Source: an uncultured Clostridia bacterium
Lineage (GTDB): Bacteria > Bacillota > Clostridia > Oscillospirales > Oscillospiraceae
Direction of reading: 5' to 3'
DNA length: 28,123 bases
NCBI GenBank assembly: GCA_945487445.1
Contig: CALYTU010000007.1
Location: 1 to 28,123, forward strand
Shown: one piece after another, positions 23,204 through 28,123 of the stretch
How positions within the stretch are numbered: position 1 is the stretch's first letter
How the letters are laid out: each line of letters opens with the position of its first letter
Position numbers and translations under genes: made by a program
Notes under the pieces: generated by a model
What the model was told of the DNA's origin: nothing
What the model saw: the letters and a program-made list of their open reading frames with translations, nothing else
The model's database searches: none

Positions 23204-24669
23204 AGCTTTACGAGGATATGGAACGGCGTACCGGCGGCAATGTCTATGTGGGCGTTACCGGTCCGGTTCGGGTTGGAAAATCAACCTTTGTCAAGCGGAT
23301 GATGGAGGAACTGGTCCTTCCGAACATCCGTGATGAATACGCCCGCGAGCGGGCGCGTGACGAGCTTCCGCAGAGCGGCTCCGGCAAGACCATCATGACT
23401 GCGGAGCCGAAGTTTGTCCCCGAGGACGCTGTGGAGATCAGCCCCGACGGGCAGACAAAGCTTTCCGTTCGGCTGATCGACAGCGTGGGCTACATCATCC
23501 CCGGCGCCATTGGAGCCACCGAGAACGGGGCGCCCCGGATGGTGACGACGCCCTGGTTTGACCATGAGATCCCCATGACCGACGCCGCGGAGCTTGGCAC
23601 AAAAAAGGTCATGTCCGACCATTGCACCGTGGGTCTTGTTATCACCACCGACGGCACTGTCACCGACATTCCCAGAACGGATTATGTGGAGGCGGAAGCT
23701 CGGGCCATCCGGGATATGCAGGCGACCGGCAAGCCCTTCGTCGTCCTTCTGAACTCAGCCGCGCCGGAAGCTCCGGAGACAGCGGAGCTTGCCCGAAGCC
23801 TGGAGCAGAGTACGCATGCGCGTGTGATGACCGCAGACTTGCTGACGCTTGGCAGAGGAGAGATCACCGCCATTTTAACGGAGCTGCTAGGCCAGTTTCC
23901 GCCGTCGGGGTTTGAGTTCACCTTTCCCTCGTGGTTTGACGCGCTGGAGCCGAATCATCCCTGTAAGCGGGAGGTCTTCCAGGCTGTTCGCGAGGCGGCA
24001 CCCCATGTGGAACGGGTGCAGCAGGCTCCAACCCTGTGTGAGGCGATGGAGGCACTGCCGAGCGTCAGCCGTTGTACCGTCTCGGAGGTCGACCTTGGAC
24101 GCGGGACGGTTTGCTATGCCGTCAGTCTTCCGGACGCGCTGTTCTATGAGATCCTGTCCCAGCGCTCCGGCGTTGTGATGGAAAACGATGCCGATCTGCT
24201 TCACACCTTGAGCCGGTATGCGCAGATCCGGGGTGAGTACGAACGATTGCAGACCGCGTTGGAGCAGGTCCGAAGCACAGGCTACGGCGTTGTCATGCCG
24301 GATCGAACGGAGCTGGAGCTGCAGAGTCCGGAGCTCGTCAAAAAGGGCGGGGCATGGGGCGTCCGTCTGCGTGCGGGCGCGCCGTCCATTCACATGCTGC
24401 GCGCCGACCTTGCCGCCGAGCTCACCCCAACCGTAGGGGGGGAGTCCCAGGCGCGGGAGCTGGTCCAAAGCCTTGCTTCTGCCTGCGAGCGCGAGGACGG
24501 CGCTGTCTGGGAGAGTAATCTCTTTGGAAAGACACTCTATGACCTTGTCAGCGAGCGTCTGAATGCCAAGCTGACCGACCTGCCGGAGGACGCCAGGATG
24601 AAGCTCCGACGTGCGCTTGAGCGCATCGTCAACGAAGGGGCGAACGGCCTGATTTGTCTGGTCTTGTAA
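23200..24669 (+). CDS. spoIVA: Stage IV sporulation protein A (SpoIVA)
   Basis: This 489-residue coat basement-layer ATPase is close to the family length of about 490. Its N-terminal P-loop domain is related to translation-factor GTPases. Walker A is GPVRVGKST with K27, and RLIDSVGY is the Walker B region. ELPQSGSGKTIMTAEPKFVP is the conserved switch-like segment. The middle and C-terminal regions keep TGYGVVMP, GVRLRAGAPSIHM and the final RALERIVNEGANGLI. SpoIVA polymerises on the forespore surface with ATP hydrolysis. Compared with Bacillus SpoIVA as I recall it, the residue before GK is Val instead of Thr, and the second of two adjacent threonines (IMTT) is Ala68. The start overlaps sipL by four bases. 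Confidence 0.97.
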   Translation: MKLYEDMERRTGGNVYVGVTGPVRVGKSTFVKRMMEELVLPNIRDEYARERARDELPQSGSGKTIMTAEPKFVPEDAVEISPDGQTKLSVRLIDSVGYIIPGAIGATENGAPRMVTTPWFDHEIPMTDAAELGTKKVMSDHCTVGLVITTDGTVTDIPRTDYVEAEARAIRDMQATGKPFVVLLNSAAPEAPETAELARSLEQSTHARVMTADLLTLGRGEITAILTELLGQFPPSGFEFTFPSWFDALEPNHPCKREVFQAVREAAPHVERVQQAPTLCEAMEALPSVSRCTVSEVDLGRGTVCYAVSLPDALFYEILSQRSGVVMENDADLLHTLSRYAQIRGEYERLQTALEQVRSTGYGVVMPDRTELELQSPELVKKGGAWGVRLRAGAPSIHMLRADLAAELTPTVGGESQARELVQSLASACEREDGAVWESNLFGKTLYDLVSERLNAKLTDLPEDARMKLRRALERIVNEGANGLICLVL

Positions 24670-24676
24670 ATTTGGC

Positions 24677-24705
24677 TTGCATTCCTTTCCGGATTGCGTT
24701 ACAAT
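24677..24705 (+). promoter_or_regulatory. Sigma-A promoter of the aminotransferase gene
   Basis: TTGCAT (24677-24682) and TACAAT (24700-24705) are separated by 17 bases, about 60 bases upstream of the GTG start. No obvious terminator for spoIVA lies between its stop and this promoter. Confidence 0.7.
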
Positions 24706-24764
24706 AAAGCTGTTACAAACCGTGTGATGAAACAGCCAACCACTTTGGAAAGGATGAAGAAACT

Positions 24765-26036
24765 GTGGAAACCTTTGCAAACCTGACGCTTCCGGAAAAG
24801 GAAGCCCTTCGCAAGTCCCTGCGGGAGGAATTTGACCGCGTCTGCGAAAAGAAACTGAAGCTCAACATGGCTCGCGGCAAGCCCGGCAAGGAGCAGCTGG
24901 ATCTGGTGTCCGGTATCCTCACGGTGCTCACGGACCCGGCTGACTGCGTTTGCGACGAGCTGGACGTGCGGAACTACGGCAACCTTTCCGGTCTGCCTGC
25001 CGCAAAGCGACTGTTTGCCGAGATCCTCGGCTGCAGGCCCGAGCAGTGCTTCATCGGCGGCAGCGCCAGCCTGCAGCTGATGTATGACCTGATCGCCAAG
25101 GCCTACACGCACGGGCTGCGGCACAGCCTCCGCCCCTGGTCCCAAGAGCCCGAGATAAAGTGGCTCTGCCCGGCTCCCGGCTATGACCGCCACTTCGGCA
25201 TCTCCAACCACTTCGGCATGGAAATGATTACCGTTCCCATGACTGCGGAGGGACCAGATATGGATCTGGTGGAGGAACTGGTGCAGGACCCCACTGTCAA
25301 GGGCATCTGGTGCGTCCCCAAGTATTCCAACCCCCAGGGCATCGTCTATTCTGAGCGGACCATCGCCCGGATCGCGGCGCTGAAACCCGCCGCACCGGAC
25401 TTTACCCTCATGTGGGATAACGCCTACTGTGTCCACGAGGTATTTGGTGAGTACCTGCCCTTCCCGGACATCCTCCGCCTCTGTGCCGAAGCCGGAAACC
25501 CGGACATGGTCTATGAATTTGCTTCCACCTCCAAGATTACCTTCCCCGGCGCCGGCATCAGTGTCATGGCCGCCAGCGAGGAGAATCAGGCATATCTGCA
25601 GGGACTTCTGAAATATCAGATCATCTCCTACGACAAGGTCAATCAGCTCCGTCACGTGCGCTATCTGCGGGATAAGGCCCACACCGTCGAGGTCATGGGC
25701 CGTCATGCCGAGGTCCTGCGTCCCAAGTTTGCCTGCGTCCTCGATACGCTTGAAGCGCAAATCGCGCCCCTCGGCCTTGCCACCTGGGAGAACCCCAAGG
25801 GCGGCTACTTCGTCTCCGTCAACACCCTGCCGGGCCTTGCCAAGCGGACCCTGGCCCTCTGCGCCGAGGCCGGCGTCACCATGACGGCTGCCGGCGCGAC
25901 CTACCCCTACGGCAAGGACCCCGCCGACAGCAACATTCGTATCGCCCCCAGCTATCCCGGCCTGGAAGAGCTGAAGCAGGCGATGGAGATCTTCTGCCTC
26001 TGCCTCAAGCTTGCTGCGTTGGAGCAGGATTGCTGA
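24765..26036 (+). CDS. Aspartate aminotransferase, class Ic (PLP-dependent)
   Basis: The product has 423 residues and belongs to the Asp_aminotransf subgroup (class Ic aspartate aminotransferases), distinct from classical AspC. NMARGKPGKEQLDLVSG near residue 28 and DVRNYGNLSGLPAAKRLFA are typical openings. CPAPGYDRHF, CVPKYSNPQG and the cofactor aspartate region MWDNAYCVHEV follow. FASTSKITFPGAG holds the PLP lysine. The C-terminus has NIRIAPSYP with the carboxylate-binding arginine. The likely reaction is aspartate plus 2-oxoglutarate to oxaloacetate plus glutamate, in the cytosol. The start is GTG at 24765 with AAAGGAT upstream. It forms a single-gene transcript between a promoter and a terminator. 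Confidence 0.92.
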   Translation: METFANLTLPEKEALRKSLREEFDRVCEKKLKLNMARGKPGKEQLDLVSGILTVLTDPADCVCDELDVRNYGNLSGLPAAKRLFAEILGCRPEQCFIGGSASLQLMYDLIAKAYTHGLRHSLRPWSQEPEIKWLCPAPGYDRHFGISNHFGMEMITVPMTAEGPDMDLVEELVQDPTVKGIWCVPKYSNPQGIVYSERTIARIAALKPAAPDFTLMWDNAYCVHEVFGEYLPFPDILRLCAEAGNPDMVYEFASTSKITFPGAGISVMAASEENQAYLQGLLKYQIISYDKVNQLRHVRYLRDKAHTVEVMGRHAEVLRPKFACVLDTLEAQIAPLGLATWENPKGGYFVSVNTLPGLAKRTLALCAEAGVTMTAAGATYPYGKDPADSNIRIAPSYPGLEELKQAMEIFCLCLKLAALEQDC

Positions 26037-26070
26037 TGCTCCGCCTGAACGGCGTCATTCTGTCTGTTTT

Positions 26071-26110
26071 CGCCCCGTGGAGAACATTCTGTTCTCCACG
26101 GGGCGCTTTC
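26071..26110 (+). terminator. Terminator after the aminotransferase gene
   Basis: Perfect 15-bp GC-rich arms (26071-26085 and 26091-26105) enclose ATTCT and are followed by CTTTC. TTTT also precedes the stem, so it could work in the other direction as AAAA. The T run downstream is short. Confidence 0.75.
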
Positions 26111-26133
26111 ACATCAAGGCGAAGAAATTTTGC

Positions 26134-26161
26134 TTGCTTTTCCTCTTTTTTATGATAAAAT
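26134..26161 (+). promoter_or_regulatory. Sigma-A promoter of the traX-like gene
   Basis: TTGCTT (26134-26139) and TAAAAT (26156-26161) are 16 bases apart, in a locally AT-rich stretch about 40 bases before the traX-like start. The spacer is a T run. Confidence 0.65.
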
Positions 26162-26202
26162 TTGAGTGAAGATTAATCGAACTAGCGAATCCGGAGAACA
26201 AT

Positions 26203-26982
26203 ATGGAACAGATACAAAACATGACCAAGCATCGCGGCCTGAGCGCCGCCGCGCTGAAATGGATTGCGATCGTTACGATGCTGCTCGATCATATTGGCGC
26301 AGCTGTGCTTGACGGCCTTTTCATGCAGAGCAGGGAATTTAGCAGCGCGGTTTTTTTAAAACTCTATTATGCGCTGCGTGTGATCGGGAGATTGGCTTTT
26401 CCGATTTTCTGCTTTCTGCTCATCGAGGGCCTGATTCACACACGAAGCCGCTGGCGCTACTTCCTGCGGCTTGCCCTGTTTGCTGTGCTGTCGGAGATTC
26501 CCTTTGACCTTGCCTTTCAGCGGACCTGGTGGAGCCTGGGGTATCAGAACGTCTTCTTCACGCTCGCTCTCGGGCTGGGGGCAGCGGCAGCCTGGGACTG
26601 GCTGACGAAGGGCAACGCGCCGGACTGTGCTCCGCTGCGTGGGCTTGCGGCGGTACTGACAGCGGCATTCGCTGTACTGGCGGCGGATTGGCTGAGAAGC
26701 GACTACGGGGCCTGGGGCGTTGCGTTGATTCTCGTGATGTATCTGTTGCGCGATAAACCCTGGGGCAGAGACCTTCTGTCGTTTGCCGTGCTTTGCGCAA
26801 TGGTCCTGGCAGCGAGCTCGCATTGGATCGAGATACTCGGTGCGTTGAGCTTTCCGCTGCTGCATCTCTATAACGGACAGCGCGGACGGCAGAACAAGTT
26901 TTTTTTCTATGTCTTCTATCCGGCGCATCTGCTGTTTCTGGCGGGGGTTCTTGCGCTGTTCGTCCGATTCGCTATGAACTGA
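26203..26982 (+). CDS. TraX family membrane protein
   Basis: This 259-residue protein has about eight membrane helices. LKWIAIVTMLLDHIGAAVL, GRLAFPIFCFLLIEG, FLRLALFAVLSEIPFDLAF and a late FPLLHLYNG segment match the TraX family (F-pilin N-acetylase TraX and its many chromosomal relatives). Asp-His near residue 31 and the SEIPFD motif are the family signatures. Chromosomal members probably acylate an unknown substrate. No conjugation genes are nearby, so a role in pilus modification is unlikely. The start has CCGGAG upstream and a promoter of its own. A short imperfect hairpin follows the stop. Confidence 0.85.
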   Translation: MEQIQNMTKHRGLSAAALKWIAIVTMLLDHIGAAVLDGLFMQSREFSSAVFLKLYYALRVIGRLAFPIFCFLLIEGLIHTRSRWRYFLRLALFAVLSEIPFDLAFQRTWWSLGYQNVFFTLALGLGAAAAWDWLTKGNAPDCAPLRGLAAVLTAAFAVLAADWLRSDYGAWGVALILVMYLLRDKPWGRDLLSFAVLCAMVLAASSHWIEILGALSFPLLHLYNGQRGRQNKFFFYVFYPAHLLFLAGVLALFVRFAMN

Positions 26983-27005
26983 CCGATCCCGGGATTATCG
27001 CGGGA

Positions 27006-27034
27006 TTGCGTTCATCAATATTTTGTGGTAGTAT
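27006..27034 (+). promoter_or_regulatory. Sigma-A promoter upstream of the small protein and ruvCA
   Basis: TTGCGT (27006-27011) and TAGTAT (27029-27034) are separated by 17 bases and lie 18 bases before the small-protein start. The resulting leader would be very short. Confidence 0.55.
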
Positions 27035-27051
27035 GGTACAGAGGTGGTTTT

Positions 27052-27243
27052 ATGGCACAGAACAATTCATCCAGAGAGACGCTGGAGCATCAGGCTCTTG
27101 CGGAACTGGAAAAACAGAATACGCAGTCGACCCCCTATGTGGAACGTCCCAGGAGCCAACGGATTCTGGCTTGGATTCTTGCGGGCATCGTGGTCGTGGG
27201 CGTGTTGCTCTATTTCGGCTGGATTGCCGGGATTCTGCACTGA
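27052..27243 (+). CDS. 63-residue single-span membrane protein
   Basis: The protein is not recognised. It has a polar N-terminal half (MAQNNSSRETLEHQALAELEKQ, helical and charged) and a proline/arginine stretch. One membrane helix follows (about 39-59, ILAWILAGIVVVGVLLYFGW), then a short tail, so the N-terminus is probably cytoplasmic. GAGGTGG lies five bases before the ATG at 27052. In-frame upstream ATGs at 27025 and 27034 overlap the predicted promoter and are less likely. ruvC starts four bases after the stop, so the two are co-transcribed. Whether the protein has anything to do with recombination is unknown. Confidence 0.75.
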   Translation: MAQNNSSRETLEHQALAELEKQNTQSTPYVERPRSQRILAWILAGIVVVGVLLYFGWIAGILH

Positions 27244-27246
27244 GCC

Positions 27247-27756
27247 ATGCGGATCTTAGGCATCGACCCGGGCTACGCCACCACGGGCTTCGGCCTGCTT
27301 CACACTGAGGGTGGGGCCGGTTTGCGGCTTTTGCAGTACGGCGTCGTTACCACGCCTGCTGACCTGCCCTTTCCACAGCGGCTTGAGATTCTCTATGACG
27401 ACGTGCTTCGGCTGGTGGAGGTCACGAAGCCGGACGCATCCGCGGTGGAGGAGCTGTTCTGGGGCCACAACATCACCACGGGCATCGGCGTCTCTCATGG
27501 CCGCGGCGTGATTATGCTGGCCTTGACCAAGGCGAGCGTACCAATCTTTGAATATACGCCCATGCAGGTCAAGCAGGCGGTCGTCGGCTACGGCAAGGCA
27601 GAGAAGCGGCAGGTGATGGATATGACCCGCCGGCTTCTGCATCTGGAAAAGGTCCCCCGTCCGGACGACGCGGCGGACGCAATCGCTATTGCCCTCTGTC
27701 ACGCCCGATCCCAGACCTCTCTGCTGGCAAAACTCCAGAATGAAAAAAAGGAGTGA
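27247..27756 (+). CDS. ruvC: Holliday junction resolvase RuvC
   Basis: This 169-residue endonuclease cleaves Holliday junctions during recombination. MRILGIDPGYATTGFG carries the first catalytic aspartate (D7). AVEELFWGHN holds the glutamate pair near 68. The C-terminal PDDAADAIAIALCHA has the last acidic residues. QVKQAVVGYGKAEKRQV is the conserved junction-binding segment. Length is normal. The start at 27247 lies four bases after the small membrane protein gene. ruvA follows after nine bases, giving a ruvC-ruvA order that probably continues with ruvB outside the window. Confidence 0.97.
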   Translation: MRILGIDPGYATTGFGLLHTEGGAGLRLLQYGVVTTPADLPFPQRLEILYDDVLRLVEVTKPDASAVEELFWGHNITTGIGVSHGRGVIMLALTKASVPIFEYTPMQVKQAVVGYGKAEKRQVMDMTRRLLHLEKVPRPDDAADAIAIALCHARSQTSLLAKLQNEKKE

Positions 27757-27765
27757 GTTTCCGCT

Positions 27766-28123
27766 ATGTTTTATTATCTGAACGGAAAGATTACGGTCCT
27801 TGAGGCGGGCTTGGCGGTTGTGGACTGTGCCGGTGTGGGCTACGCCTGCCATTGCAGCAGCTATACCCAGTCCCAACTTCGGGTCGGGGAGGAGCGCAGG
27901 CTCTACACCCATGTGAATGTCAAGGAAGACGCTTTCGATATTTTCGGCTTTTCCGGCAGAGAGGAGCTGCGGCTGTTTGAGCAGTTGACTGGCGTCACGG
28001 GCGTCGGACCGGCTTCCGCACTGGCGATTCTCTCCGTCCTGTCGCCCGACCAGCTCACCCTGGCCATCCTGACTGGAGATGAGAAGTCCATCACCCGGGC
28101 AAAGGGCGTAGGAGCCAAGAGTG
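27766..28123 (+). CDS. ruvA: Holliday junction branch migration protein RuvA, 5' part
   Basis: The window contains 119 codons of an open frame that runs off the right edge. MFYYLNGKIT opens the N-terminal OB domain. GVGYACHCSSYTQSQL and YTHVNVKEDAFDIFGF are typical RuvA. The first helix-hairpin-helix motif is visible in GVTGVGPASALAILS, and a second begins at AKGVGAKS at the edge. RuvA binds Holliday junctions as a tetramer and loads the RuvB motor. AAAAGGAG overlaps the end of ruvC. The gene is truncated by the window, with no sign of decay. Confidence 0.96.
   Translation, partial: MFYYLNGKITVLEAGLAVVDCAGVGYACHCSSYTQSQLRVGEERRLYTHVNVKEDAFDIFGFSGREELRLFEQLTGVTGVGPASALAILSVLSPDQLTLAILTGDEKSITRAKGVGAKS

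Noticed and set aside
24699..25760. Minus-strand open frame of 353 codons inside the aminotransferase gene
   Set aside because: Antisense shadow of a motif-complete PLP enzyme, and it runs through that gene's promoter.
26983..27003. Terminator after the traX-like gene
   Set aside because: Only a six-base pairing (ATCCCG with CGGGAT) with no T run. Too weak to annotate.

Overview
The window is a gene-dense, GC-rich stretch of chromosome from an endospore-forming clostridium, most likely a member of the Oscillospiraceae and related gut Clostridia. Three things support this: a Firmicutes-type housekeeping order (yicC, remA, gmk, rpoZ, priA, def, fmt, rsmB, rlmN, prpC, prkC, rsgA), the diadenylate cyclase pair cdaA-cdaR, and a sporulation pair sipL-spoIVA. 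Almost everything is on the plus strand. The one clear exception is a decayed ABC exporter at the left edge. No rRNA, tRNA, CRISPR array, prophage or complete insertion sequence was seen.

Left part (1-4630). A perfect CIRCE operator with a sigma-A promoter lies at the edge and points out of the window, probably to a groES-groEL or hrcA/dnaK operon. It sits inside the open tail of an ABC exporter pseudogene. That pseudogene carries an internal deletion/frameshift and an amber codon exactly at the Walker A lysine. Next come a VanZ-like membrane protein and radC, coupled by a TTGA overlap and closed by a strong hairpin, then a DUF3343 protein coupled to a cysteine-desulfurase-like enzyme. The 392-base gap before cdaA holds a hairpin, a tandem repeat and a small inverted-repeat element flanked by direct repeats, ending just upstream of a good promoter.

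Middle part (4631-21093). cdaA-cdaR (c-di-AMP synthesis and its regulator) is followed closely by a cysteine-rich DUF5685 protein, a J-domain protein with a cysteine-rich tail, and a small multi-spanning membrane protein. The housekeeping block then covers RNA turnover (yicC), matrix regulation (remA), nucleotide and transcription functions (gmk, rpoZ), replication restart (priA), N-terminal formyl-methionine handling (def, fmt), rRNA methylation (rsmB, rlmN), PASTA kinase/phosphatase signalling (prpC, prkC) and ribosome assembly (rsgA). Many of these genes overlap or are only a few bases apart, as expected for translationally coupled operons. coaBC, rpe and thiN, which often sit in this block in Bacillus, are absent here.

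Right part (21094-28123). A repeat-rich spacer leads to a 47-residue hydrophobic reading frame whose ribosome binding site and start codon lie inside a perfect 21-bp hairpin. It is followed by sipL and spoIVA behind a sigma-E-like promoter. Then come a class Ic aspartate aminotransferase, a TraX-like membrane protein, a 63-residue single-span membrane protein, ruvC, and the 5' part of ruvA, which is cut by the window edge.
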